A stretch of 64,000 bases of DNA from Acridotheres tristis (lineage: Eukaryota; Chordata; Aves; Passeriformes; Sturnidae). The translations under genes were made by a program, and so were the position numbers. Each line of letters starts with the position of its first letter. Position 1 is the first letter of the stretch. The DNA lies in assembly GCA_037013685.1 (NCBI GenBank), contig CM072886.1, forward strand, positions 71,203,859 to 71,267,858, in the 5' to 3' direction. This document shows positions 47,461-59,810 of this stretch, piece by piece. The notes beneath the pieces were generated by a model. The model was not told the DNA's origin and did no database searches. It saw only the letters and a program-made list of their open reading frames with translations.

Positions 47461-50400
47461 CTGAAAAAGCAGTACTGATTACAATGTTTTATATTAGCAT
47501 GTCTCTGGCAACTCACTGGCTTCTAGGAAGCATAATTACAGATAATATGTGTAATATAGAAATAATTGATTCTGCGTAATGGTGATATTTATGGAGATCT
47601 TAATGGAAAAAAATATTTTTTTTCATATTTTGAGAGAAGCTAAGACCTGAAAAGCAGATATAGCCAATCCTACATATTCTCTCTTGCTGTCAGGATGCTA
47701 AGCCTCTGCAATTTATTATTTTAATTCTCCAGTCATTCCAAAATCTTTCTATTTACTCCTACGTTCCACTCAGCTTAGTCTCAATAGACAAAGCTGTGTA
47801 ATGTCCGCCTCACAGGAAAGAGCATCATCCAGGAATCCTGACTTTAGGTCTCGTCATCACCATTCCTGGACCTCAGCTTGGTCTAAGGGTTTGGACTATA
47901 TCCCTTTAAATTTCTTGTCATCATGGACAGATATGTTAGATTTTAAATCTAGAAGATATTTATCAATTAAGATTATTATAAATTCTTATAAAATTATTAT
48001 GAATTAAATTCTTAATCTAAATTATACAAGTGATTTCCTCCAGCTTTTTAGCACTGCAACTAGAATTTTGAGTCCAGAAACCAATCCTCTCACCCCCTAA
48101 TGCATAAAAACTTCCATGAATTAAATATAAAACTAGGAATTAATTCAAATTAATCCTGTATTATCTGTTATAAATTCTATTTCACTGTATTTTCAAGGCT
48201 TTGAGCTTTGAACATTATTTTTTGATGGCATATAACAAAACTGATGGCCCAAATATACTGATTCAATTTTGGCAGTTCTAGGCTACAAACTTGCAATGAA
48301 TTCAGTGATGACAGAGATCATTACAAAAGTCAGGATCAAGACTTGTCACAAAGAAAAAGCTAAACAGATCAGGGTCAGTGGTGTGTATGCATTGAAGAAC
48401 TGATTCATATGCTCATATCCTATTAACTGTTATTTAATACTGAAGAGATTTGCTGAGTTCGTCCCTGGAAGATTTGCATTTCAACTCATGCAAAATGAGG
48501 ACCACCACCAGATATTTCTAATAGTCTTACAAGAAACTGGCAAAATATTGTCATTTCAACTGAGGTAGATCACTAAATCAAATGAAACATAAAGTGCTGA
48601 GGGTTTATTTTGATAGTAACATAATGCATTTTACACCACATCCCCTCTCTCTATTTCCTGCAAGTACTTGTTATAGGTAAGGAAGGAAAGAGGAAACTGG
48701 GCTGTCCCTGTTCGCTGAATAAGGGAATTCAGCATCAAAACCTTGGTCTTGCATATTTCATTATCATTAAACACACAGAGATAAATAAAAAAGTTAAATG
48801 TTCCATTTTTATTTTAATTTCCAGAAGCGTTTCATAAAGCTCTATAAGTTCTCACAGTGATAAAATCCTCTTTAAGTAATTTTCAATATTAGTAGTGACA
48901 TGATGATCTCTTTTCCCATTAAAAATGTTTTCCTCTGTGATAAATAATCAGCTTCAATGTCAATTATTTTGACTCCATTTTGTGAAGAGATGAATAACCA
49001 GGCACAGCTAAATACTGCTGCAGGATAGGTTCATAAGGATGCATAACTTTATTCTATTTGTATGCATTCATATATAATAACAACAAATATATATTTGTAA
49101 CCCCTTTTTTCCCACTCTTCATATAAGAGAAACATTTAATGTGTTGCTTTAAAAGAAAGGAGCAGAATTACTTACTAACTAAGGTTTTAAGCCTTCATTT
49201 AATTTCCTTTTTCTCTTGGGCCATAAAATAACTCCTGAAATATGAGATATTTAGTATGACTAATTAATCCCCATCTGATGTTTTTTCTAATATTATTACC
49301 ATATTAATTAGCTAATTACCCTAACATTGCCAATGGTAATAAAAGGAAAGCTATACTGCAACCACTCTTGTTGAGTTGTAGTCTGGCAGACCTCATTGAA
49401 TTTAAAGTATTTCTGAAACAAATTGCAGTTCTAGGTGGGGGGAATATAAGAATTGCACCCTGTATCAAATCTATTTGACACTACAGAAAGTCTAGCTACC
49501 AGGCAGCTTTAAGGCAACATGCCTTTTATACAACTAGGTGCAACCTGAGAAATTGATATTCCCCTTCCCATCTATGAAAATATGTACCAACAGGTAGAAT
49601 TTTTAAGACAAGGAGGAAATGGTTGAAAAAGTCAGCATATTTCAATTGAATCCATAGATCAGTAGACAGATAGAAAACAATTAAGTAATTAGACATGATT
49701 GTGATGGAATTGTTTAAAGACTGACAAACCAGGCCAGTTTTCGAACTTCACTGAATGAATTAGTGGTACATTTCTTGCTAAAGTTGTACTTGGGAATCAT
49801 TAATCATGGTCGTTACATATGCAAAACTGTTCTTTACACTTATGTTCTGAATTATCTGCCAATATAAAATAACATAGGGCCAATGATCTATAGCTGCTAA
49901 CAGTGGCCATGCTTCGTGGTGTTATTAATCACTGACATCCAAGTGATTGGGCTGGAGGACTCATTGATGAAGGGCCAAAACCAAAGTGATTTTATCATCT
50001 TTCTTTGATTTTTCTCTACTTATGTCTGATGGTTTTATGTTATTTTCCTCTCCTCAGAAGGGGAGTCTAATCTGTCCCAATCATGTTTCTCTACTTTCTT
50101 TTGTCAATTATCCTTTTGCATATCCAAGGAATCCTATTTGTACTCTTTTAGACTTACTTTGTCTTGCACTTCTGCATTAATTAGGCACATACCTTTACAT
50201 GCCAACATACCCCTCTTTGCTTGCCACTTTGGCGGTCATACTGCCCATATACTTAGCGAAATGCTTATGCATTTTTTTCTGGTGAGACCATGATGCAAAA
50301 TATCATCAAACTGTTTTAAACTATGTTAGTTTGCATACAATCATATTAAAATCAAGTCAATATTATTTATATCCTTATCATCACACTATTAAATTTTAAG

Positions 50401-52784
50401 TGCTTCAGTTACAGGGTTAGTCAGCAGAGTGTCAGCTCATGTTAATTGCAACTGAAAATTATTACTTTGACATTTTTCTATGGTAGCTGCACAAAGCATG
50501 TTTGGTTAACTCACCTCAGAGAATGATGAAAAAATGTTTATGAATATTCGGGTTCTGAGTTCTGAAATATAAACTTTCTGTATTTCAGTACAGCACTGGC
50601 AGAATAAAGAGGAACTGGATAAAGTTTAAAATCCTCACTTTTCTTGGACTAGTAAACACCTCTTAAAAACTTTCTTTTCAGCCTACATCCACAGTGTTAA
50701 CATTAGACTTGGTTGTCATTTTAAAGTTGTAGTGATAATAAAGGGCATCTCTGATTAGTTCAATTTGTAGTTTAATAATCTAAACTGAGTTCATGAAGCC
50801 CACAGAAAGGAGGGAGGCTGTGTCAAAATGAGACTTGTCCTGGCAGCAGTTAATGGTTCCATGCAATCTTCACTCAGTATTCTGTCAAAGCAGTTCCTTA
50901 GCTGTGCTCAAATTGCTTATAGAAACGAGTTCTCATCAGAGTGTAAAAGGATCAAGACAGTAGAAAAATGTTCCAATTTCATAGCTGTCCTCAGAGCAAC
51001 CCAAATCTCAACAGGATCCCCTGAAGTGGGTGAAACAGCATTATCACCATAGAACACATGGACTCACGTTAGTCATGCTACAATGACATTTAAACTGTGC
51101 TTGCTTATCTAAAGAGGAAGAGATCATAAATCCTATCTTAAGCTTTCCTAGAACTTTCTGCTTGTAGCTTTTTCATTGCAAGTTCACCTTTATTATCTTT
51201 TTTCCTCAGGTGCTTGTTCCCACTGGCTGATAATCCAAGGACCTGATATACTGCCTCCACCAAGCACATGGCAAAACTTGCACTAAATCAAGTGTTTTGT
51301 TTGGATTTCTGTTCCATTCTCGTGGATCGCTAAAGGAAAGTCTTTGACTAAAAAGTGTTATTTTCCTTTATGTTCTGCAAGACACCTTGAATGATACTCT
51401 TCTGTGCAAATGAATGCGTTCAAAATACCACGGAATGAAGAAAGCAGCCTCTTTCCAGAGTTTTCTCTGGGATAACTTAAGTGAAAACATGGGGAATCCT
51501 GACTTACTGTTTGTGCAAAGCTACTTTATATTCTTGTTGCAGTTGAATATCATTCACTTATAGCATTGAGAATTATTTGTGAAAACATCTAAGAACCAAA
51601 ACGTAAGGGAAGTTAGTCTTACAGCATATGATACACAGATTATGTCTTTACAATATATTTAGTGCTTTAATCAGTTATGGTGTTTTGCAGTTTAAAGTTG
51701 CTGTTAAAGTGCATTGCTTTTGAAAGGTATAAATGGTTTTCAAAAATGTATTTATTAACTTATTTTCTCTATCTTAAAAATGGAAAAGCTATTTCCCAGC
51801 CTATACAGGCATTTCCAGAGCAGTTACCATTTCACTAATCAACAGTATAGTAGATGCAAAAAGATGAAAACCAATGCTTTAGCTAGCACATGTATGTCTC
51901 ACACTCACATATATTGAATGCCATCTCCATGTTATGTTTATTTCAGTAAGAGGGATTTCTAAAACGCCCCTAAAGTTCTTCACCTTGTTAGATAGCTCTT
52001 GAAGTTTAAGGAGTTTTTCTTCTCTGCTTGTTACTGAACAATATTTTTATGGTTGTCAATGCAATTAATTTAGTTACATACCACATGTTGGTTGATTACA
52101 CCTCTTCAAAATTTCTGTTATCTTGGAGAATGTAAAAAAGAAATCTTTTGCAAATTGAGGGGAGGGAGAAGTAGATATTATTAGAACAGTTTATCAGAAA
52201 ATTGTTCACTGTCAAGTTACAAGTTCACTTTTCCGTCTACTCGAGGAAGGTCTGTAATTTATTCCCATGCCACATTGGAAGCCATTCTTTCCCAATTTTC
52301 TTATGCCAGAAGAAGTCTCGGAAGATATCTCACTGGGTTGGACAAAGGCTCCATTTAGTTCAATGTCAAATCTTTACCAATGGCTAAGGAAGTTATCACT
52401 AGTATATGCATGCTTGTGTATGTAGTTGTCACCACAGAGAGCATGTAAGCTTGAAGGCTGTGTACAACCTGCTCCCATCAAACTTAATACTATCCTGAGC
52501 TGTTGAAGAAGAAATCAGAGTGCACATATCTGACTTTGTCTCCTACAGCATATTCATGGGTCTGATATCCATGAAGTTGATCAAATGATTGCTGAGCCTG
52601 CTACGTGCCTTGAAAATTTACTGTTGCAACTAGTTCCAGAAGATTGCTTACTGTTAGATAAGATTTAAAGAATTGTTTAAACCAATGTATTAATTTCCAT
52701 TGTCCTCTGGTCTTACTGTTACATTTTAAATCTATAGATCAATTTAACATTTTGTAAATGTTAATCCTCTCCCTATCAAGCAAA
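47461..52784. other. AT-rich DNA, nothing firmly recognised
   Basis: It may contain introns or upstream sequence of the minus-strand gene, but no exon with both splice sites was found. A 14-bp perfect palindrome of two TAATTA sites lies at 49305-49318. Confidence 0.45.
49305..49318. promoter_or_regulatory. Palindromic pair of homeodomain-type TAATTA sites
   Basis: TAATTAGCTAATTA is a perfect 14-bp palindrome made of two TAATTA cores two bases apart. Dimeric homeodomain proteins bind such arrangements, but AT-rich DNA produces them by chance, so function is unproven. Confidence 0.25.
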
Positions 52785-53388
52785 AATATAGGCTGGGAGA
52801 ATAATGGATTGAGAACAGCCCTGAGGAGAAAGACCTTGGGATGTTGACTAATGAGAGCTCGACATGTACACTTGCAGCCCAAAAAGCCAACTGTATCCTG
52901 GACATCATCAAAGGAAACATGGCCAGGAGGTAGAGGAAGGTGGTTCTCCTCCTCTACTCTGCTCTTGTTAGACTCCACCTGGAGTACTGCATCCATCTCT
53001 GTAGACCCAGCATTGGAAGGATGTGGACCTATTAGAGAAAGTCCAGAGGAGGTCCATGAAGATCATTGTAGAGCTGGAGCACCAGTTCTGTGAAGACAGG
53101 CTAGGAAAGTTAAGGCTATTCTGCCTGGATACAGGGACACTTTGCAGCAGCTGGAGAATGACTTTGTACAAGTGATCAGACAAGAGGGAATGATTTTTAA
53201 CTGGAGGAGGGCAGATTTACCATGAGAGTGATGAAGCACAAGTGGCCCAAAGAAGTTGTTCAAGGCCAGGTTTGATGGAATTTGGAAAAACCTGATCTAG
53301 AGAGTGTCTCTGCCCATGGCATGGGCCTGGAACTCGTGATCCTCTAGGTCTCTTTCAACTGAAACCATTTTATGATTCTATGATGATA
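52785..53388 (+). mobile_element. CR1 LINE 3' fragment
   Basis: The plus strand follows the CR1 region after the RT: gagaacagccctgaggagaa, a cagcccaaaaagccaactg block, ctactctgctcttgttagac, cacctggagtactgcatcc, then ctgcccatggcatgggcctg and a terminal attctatgatgat. Internal deletions lie near 53140 and 53220. No frame survives. Confidence 0.93.
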
Positions 53389-55251
53389 TTTTTTTGTCCT
53401 TCTGTGAAATATCTTGAAACTCCTTTCTTGGACCAGAACTGGTAACAGTGCTCAAGTGATGTGCAAAACAAGATTTTATTTAGAAGTAAAAAACCCCCAA
53501 AACTTTTTTTTTTTCCTGAGTACTTTTCCTGATTTTATCCAACATTTCTTTGCTTATTTTTTTGGCTGCTCAGTATACTGAATTAATGATATCCATAGAT
53601 TGCTAGTGACAGCTCCAAGTTCTCTTTCCTGAATTGCAATTGCCAGCTCTGACTTCAGTCTTAGTTAGATATGACTTAGATACTTTCTCCTAGATGCATT
53701 ACTTTTTAATTTAATAAGCTTAAGTGAAGCTTACTTGCTACCATTTTATTGAAATTCTACCTTATATCTCTCTGACAGACAGTATAGGTCAATTCCACAT
53801 ACATTTAATGAGAAAGTTGACTTGTATTCTTCTTTTGGATTAGTTTTTGATGGGTTGTTATTTAAATGATACAGCACATATACTTAAGATTTTTTTTTTT
53901 TTTAATTTCAGCAGTCATTAATAAACTCACTTTTACATGAACAAAGCATATCTAGCTAATTGTATGAAAAGGTACTTTGCATACTTTTCCTGTAGATGTA
54001 GTATAAAAGCCCAGGTTCTTCTGAATATCAAAGCAGAAGCTCTGTTTAACTGTAGGTTTGTAATGCTCCTATTCCTTATGAATGATTGGAGTTGAAGGAG
54101 CTGGAGGAATGACATCATTTTTACTTGATGATAATGCTGCATACAAGCCATTGCTTGTATGCAATGGAGCAGTTGCCCTTCACATTCATTATAGAGAATC
54201 TTTCTAAATCTTCATAAAACATAAAAATGTTGCATGTAATCCAAGAATTTTTGATGACTGTGAACTCTTCAGACCTTTTCACACTAAACATAGAGAGTAA
54301 TTTGTCTCTGTGATCCTCTTTTCTCTTAAGTGATTAAAATTTATCTAAAAAAACCACTCTCAAACTTATCGTATATTTCAAGTCTGCCAAAATCAGGTTG
54401 TTCTATGTGCTTCAGTGTGTAAAAGGTATTATGACAGAGGCTTTCCAGCAACTATTTCCTCTTTCCCAGTGGAGGATGTATTTTTCAGGACCTGACAAGT
54501 TTTACTTACTCACAGGACCTTACAATCCAGAAGTACTCCAGCTGAAAATTAATTTAGCAGGGATATAAGATATCTGCAATGAGAAACAGGGTAATAAGTG
54601 GATCTAATCTTAGTTACTCCAAGTGCCTCACTTAGCTGCTCCTAAGATTAGGAACCTAGGCTGGCCAGGAATCATTGAACTCACTCCAGGCAAATCTGTC
54701 TCAACAGTGAATACCAGAGCTGCCTCTCAGTATCAGCAGCAATTCTTCCTGGAATTGCCTTTGGACCAGAGGAGAGAATAATTTTTTTTATTTAGTTCTT
54801 TTTTATAAGATATTCTCAGAACCAGCAAATACCCATAGATTTCCACCATTATCAATAGCAACTGTCTGGCTGAGGTTGCTTCGCTCCAATGCAAAGTTCT
54901 GAATCTGTACATTGAGATAAATCCAGAGTATCACACACAGTAAGCTCCCTGAGAGCGGAATCTGACCCATACTTTAAATTACCTGGCATTTTTTTCTAGT
55001 AGAAATAGTACAACAGCCTTCAGTATTAAATATGAGCATTCAATTTTTCTGAGTTCATGAATTAAAATGTCATTCAGCAGCTCCAACTACCTGTAAATTA
55101 TGTAAGTGAAGAAAATATTTCTAAATCCTTTGGATTCATTAAAAAAAAAATGATTAAAGTTTAGAAGACAAGGGCATTGTATCTGTGAGGGTAGATAAAA
55201 TCTTGGAAGCTAAGCCTAGAGCTCTCAGAAACATCATACAATGCTCTTCAT
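53389..55251. other. AT-rich DNA, nothing recognised
   Basis: No exon with paired splice sites, RNA gene or repeat family was recognised. Confidence 0.5.
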
Positions 55252-57310
55252 AAAATCACAGGAACACAGAATACCAGACTGGAAAGGGACTTCAAGGATG
55301 ATCTCGTTTAACCATTCTTGGAAAAAGCACAGACAAGATGGACCAGTACTCTGTTCAGCCAAATCTTGGACGTGCCTGACGCTGGGAAATCCTCTGTTTC
55401 CCTGGAGAAATTATTTCTGTGATTCCATAATGATTGTTCTCATTATGAAAAATTATGTCTAATTGGAATCTCCTCAGCTGTACCTTAAACCCATTACCCC
55501 TTGTCTGTTCCATGTGACTCATTGCAAACATGAGTCTCCAACTTCTTTGTAGTCACCCTTCAAATAGTGGCACGTAATGATAAGATCTACCTTTGGACAC
55601 ACTTAGAGAGCTAGGAAAATTACACCTGGAAAATCATTCCCAGGTTGGAACTTCTCCCATCTCTCAGCTCTGTTCCCAGGATGAAAAGTTTGTTCAGCTT
55701 CAGTTAGGGAGAATTTCTCCCAGGATGATAATCTGGACAAAACAGAATGGAATTAATAAAAGAGATTAGGACCTGGTGTGGACTGTGGGACTCATTCTGA
55801 AGTACTGTCCCAAAGAAGTTTTTCCCAATTATCCAATGATCTACTGTCTTGTCTTAGCTCTGCGGAATATTCTTTAAATATGAGTTGTCCACTCAATAAA
55901 GATGGTCTTCTTGCCCTAAAGAGGCCCGTGTGTGCTTCTGTCCTTGCTTTCTCTCTCTCTCTCTCTCTCTAGTGCAGGAACCACAGTCTACCCTGAGCCT
56001 TCTTTTCTAAAGTCTGAACAAACCCAATTCTCTCACCCTTTCCTCACGTGTCACACTTCCCAGTCCTTTGGTCATCTTTGGAATCCTCCTCTGGACCCCC
56101 TCTAATCTGCCCACTTCTTTTTTTGCCCATCAGGGACCAAAATTGATCACATTATTCCAGGTGTGGTCTGACAAAGGCTGAATAGAGCTGGGTAATGACT
56201 TCTCTGTCTCTACTGGTGATGCCCTTGTTGATGCAGCCCAGGATCCCATTGGAATGCTTTGATGCAGCAGCAAACTGTTCACTCATATTGAACTTTTTGG
56301 ACACAAGGATCTCTACATCACTTTCCAAAGAGTCATTCCCAAGCTGGGTAGATCCCAGCCTGTGCTGCATTCCAAAGTGATGTCTTCATAAGTGCACTTC
56401 TCCTTTCTGAACTTTGCAAGGTTCATATTGATTCACTCTTCCATCCAATCCAAGTCTTCCTGGAAGGTATCTTTCCCTTCCAAAGTGTCCATTGGGAAAC
56501 TTTAGAATAACCTTGGGCAGATCCCATGTGGTCCCATAGATTTATAAGGGTCTACTTGGTGTAGCAGGTCACTGATCATTTCCCCTGGTATGTTGGAAAA
56601 TTTTCCCTGTCTCTGTCTTTCACCTTGGGAAACTGGATACCATGAGAACCACTGGTCATGCTATTAAAGACTGAGGGAAAGGAGCCATTAAGTACTTCTA
56701 CCTTTTCTTTATCTTTTGGCAGTATGTTCCCCCTTGCATTCAAGAAACTGTGGAGATTCTCCTTAGAGCTTCTTTTGTTGCTGACACAATTGGAATAAAA
56801 AATTTTGTTATCCTTAATGACAGCACCCAGATTAAGTTCTAGCTCTGTTTATGTTCTTTTTCTTTACACTCTTCTTCTAGCTGGGTTTTTGTTTTCCCCC
56901 TGCATAACCTCATACCATCCTTTTAGTCCTACTGAATTGCTTGCCTCTTCTTCCAAAGCTCATAAACTTTCTTTCCTTGAGATCAAGCCAAAGCTCTCAG
57001 CTCCACCAGGCCAGTGATCGTCTCTACCGGTTCATCTTTCTCTTCTTTGTTAGGGTACACTTGATCCCATCTTGCCAGCCACTTATGAATGAATTAAACT
57101 GATTTGGGGCCAATATCAGTCCCAGGGGGACCTCACTTGTGACAGGTTGCCAGTCTGAAAAGGGGTTTTTGCCACCACTCTCTCACCCCATCCACCACAC
57201 AACTCCCTTGTCTGGACCACAATGCTTCAGTTTCTCCAGTAGGAGGCTGTGAGGAACTGTGTTGAAAGCCTTGACTTAATTGTACTGGATTAAAAAACCT
57301 TTCCTAAAAA
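55252..57310 (-). mobile_element. Old, long CR1 LINE fragment split by an LTR-like insert
   Basis: The element begins with the degraded complement of the CR1 terminus (aatcacaggaacacagaata) and continues through cccattaccccttgtctgtt, then after a 396-bp insert through cctgagccttcttttctaaa, ggaatcctcctctggacccc, ccaggtgtggtctgacaaag, caggatcccattggaatgct and a distal block around gtgttgaaagccttgactta. Minus-strand translation of 56152-56370 still reads like the CR1 region after the RT (TQLYSAFVRPHLE). It is one of the longer CR1 copies in the window and highly diverged. Confidence 0.85.
55591..55986 (+). mobile_element. Short LTR-like insertion in CR1
   Basis: The CR1 reading breaks after gataagatctac and resumes at tctaccctgagcc, so the inserted 396 bp is flanked by direct repeats tctac (55586-55590 and 55987-55991). 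The insert has a TATA-like taaaaga near 55757, an AATAAA at 55895-55900 followed by a GT-rich stretch and a (CT)n run (55951-55971), and ends ggaaccacag. This layout resembles a small solo LTR in plus orientation, but the 5' end (ctttgg) lacks the expected TG, so the family is uncertain. Confidence 0.6.
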
Positions 57311-59254
57311 GATATAATGGATCTGTTGTTGGTTTCAGAACAGTTCTTGGAGGCAAGGTGTCTTGAACTGTCACAAAATGTTGCATCCATCTTATCTATT
57401 AACAGCTTAGGGAAAACCATTATAGAATGCAAAAAGTATGAGACTGGAGTTCACTTCTCAGGGTTGCAGCTTCTAATGGACTGACTGTCACTGATAAGAA
57501 AATGATGGAGGAGCACAATGTTCTTGCAATCTCATTAGCTGGATATATTGTGTGATGCTAAAGTTACCAATCTGCAGAATACTAACACATACCAGCTGCA
57601 AAAAGAGTGAAGAAGAAAGCAATTTAAAGTTACACATGAAACTTTTATACTCTAGTTGTTTCTCTGAAATAACAGTTTGGAGGGCTTTTTTGTTTGGTTT
57701 TGTTTGCTTGCTTGTTTTGTATTCTGTGCTCAACTCATTTAAGACACGGTTTATTTGGTGTTAATATTATTATACTGAAAAAAGCCCTCAATGGCTCCCA
57801 ATTGCTAAACCAACCAACCAACCAACCAACCAAAAACCCGTAAACAGAGAGAGTATTTCTTGGATGTGTTTTCTTGTTCCAAGGACTTTTTTCAACTTTC
57901 TTTGTCCCTTATGTCAAATATTTCAGCAATGCTGCCTTTTTTTTTTTTTCAGAAAAGGATTTGAAAATACCCAATAAAGTACAAATGAGGTTCCCTCATT
58001 ACAATTGCTTGACTGTCCAATAGAGTTATTAGAATGTAAATGTGACATTTCTTACCTAGGGGAAAACCTAATCAAAGAGGCTGACCTTCAGTTATTTATA
58101 AATTTGGAGTAAGCCTACCAATGATATTTTGAAATTGGATGTCTTAGATATTGCTAAATGTGATATAAATACCCCTCCATACATCTTCAGCCTAATCAAT
58201 AATTTTCTTTTAAGGTAAAACACTTGATGCAATAGAAATTCTCATTCATAAGTCTTTCAGAGACCCCTTTGTAGAAGAAATGTGGACTGAGAAACCAGAA
58301 AAAAATGAAATATTTATGGCTTTTCCTTCAAACTACTCTACCTGGAGTTGTATAAAATGGGTTAAACCAGCTATTTCAAGTTATAATTCTATGCAATTAT
58401 TAGCTAAGCACTACCTGTGGTAATCTTATCTCTGCACTAGTCTTAGTGGCAGGTTTGTGTATGATCTTAAGGACTTTGTTTCTATGGTCTTGTTGGATTG
58501 TGCTTCATGGGCAAGCTAAATTTCCTCATGAGCCTGGAATCATTTGATTTTGGCTGTTCCTTTCCCTGATGGATGTTGTCATCTCCATCATACCCATAAT
58601 GAAAAATACACATGTGCTAGAGATACTGTTCCAGCTGCATCCTAGTGCTTTCCCAGCAGCAGGAGCTAATATGATCTCTCCATGTAGCTCAGGAATGATT
58701 CATGGGAACATGCTAGAATTATGGGATAGCACTCAGGTTAGAAGCAGGTAGGGGATTTTGTGTTCTTTGCTGTTAATTGGGAACTCAGAGTCACAATTAG
58801 GTATATAAATGCATCTTGATTAAAAAGGAAAGGTACATCTATTTCAAAATGTATCATTTGAGAAATGAGGGTAATCTGTACATCCACGTCTCTGTGGGGC
58901 TTCTAGCATGGTCAAGAGTTGTTTTCAACCAAATAATCTTAAGGATTTACCCATGAATTTTGCAGATGATTCCTCAAAAGCTTTTTAGCATGTAGTGGCA
59001 AATTTCTTTTAAGTGTTGTAGTTCATAGTCTCTGCGGTCAGCTCAGATGTTTGCAAATATTAGTTTCATTTTCCATATGCAACAACACAAATTGCATCCT
59101 TGCTTGCTAATTTGCATGTCACTGAACTGTAAAGATGTTAACTTTTTTTAGCACAGATGTTTTTGATAAAGAAGTAGAAAAATGCTGCACCCAAATTAGT
59201 GATATCAAGAATGAATGTACAAAAGAAGGCATCAGTACACACAAATATTCCAAA
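57311..59254. other. AT-rich DNA with small simple repeats
   Basis: It contains a T/G tract (about 57687-57720) and a (CCAA)n run (about 57811-57832). No gene was recognised. Confidence 0.5.
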
Positions 59255-59810
59255 TAATCATAGAATATTCCAAGTTGGAAGGCCTCACAGAGGCCATTGA
59301 AATTCAACTTCTTGCCCTGCACAAGATAGTCCCAAGAATCACACCATGTTCTTGACAAAGTTGTCCATACTCTTGTCAGGCTTGGTAACATGACCACTTC
59401 CCTGGGGACCCTGTTCAGTGCCTTGTTCAAGTTCCCTCTGGATGAAGATCCCTTTTTCTAATACCCAGCTGCAATGTCCTCTGGCACAACTTCAGGACAT
59501 TGACTCAAGTCCTGTCCCCGGTGAGCACAGAGCAGAGATCAGTGCCTGCCCCTCTTTTTCCCCTCGTGAGGAAGTTGTGACTGCAGTGAGGGCTCCCCTC
59601 AGTCTCCTCCAGGCTGAACTGACCAAGGGACTCAGCCACCCCTCACACAACTTCCCCTCCATATCCTTCACCATCTTTTTAGCCCTCCTCTGGACTCCCT
59701 CCAATAGCTTTATATCTTTCTTATATTGTGGTGTCCAAAACTATACACAGTACTCAAGACAAGGCTGCACCAATTCAAAGTGGGAATATCACCTCCTGTT
59801 TCCTTCCTTA
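59255..59810 (-). mobile_element. CR1 LINE 3' fragment
   Basis: It starts aatcatagaatattccaagt (the CR1 terminus complement) and continues through cacttccctggggaccctgt, tgtcctctggcacaacttca, ctcctccaggctgaactgac and tagccctcctctggactccc. Minus-strand residues MEGVQRRAKKMVKDMEG are a decayed form of the usual CR1 C-terminal region. Confidence 0.92.

Noticed and set aside
50828..51052. 74-codon plus-strand frame with fair composition
   Set aside because: No splice sites, no family resemblance and no supporting neighbour on that strand.
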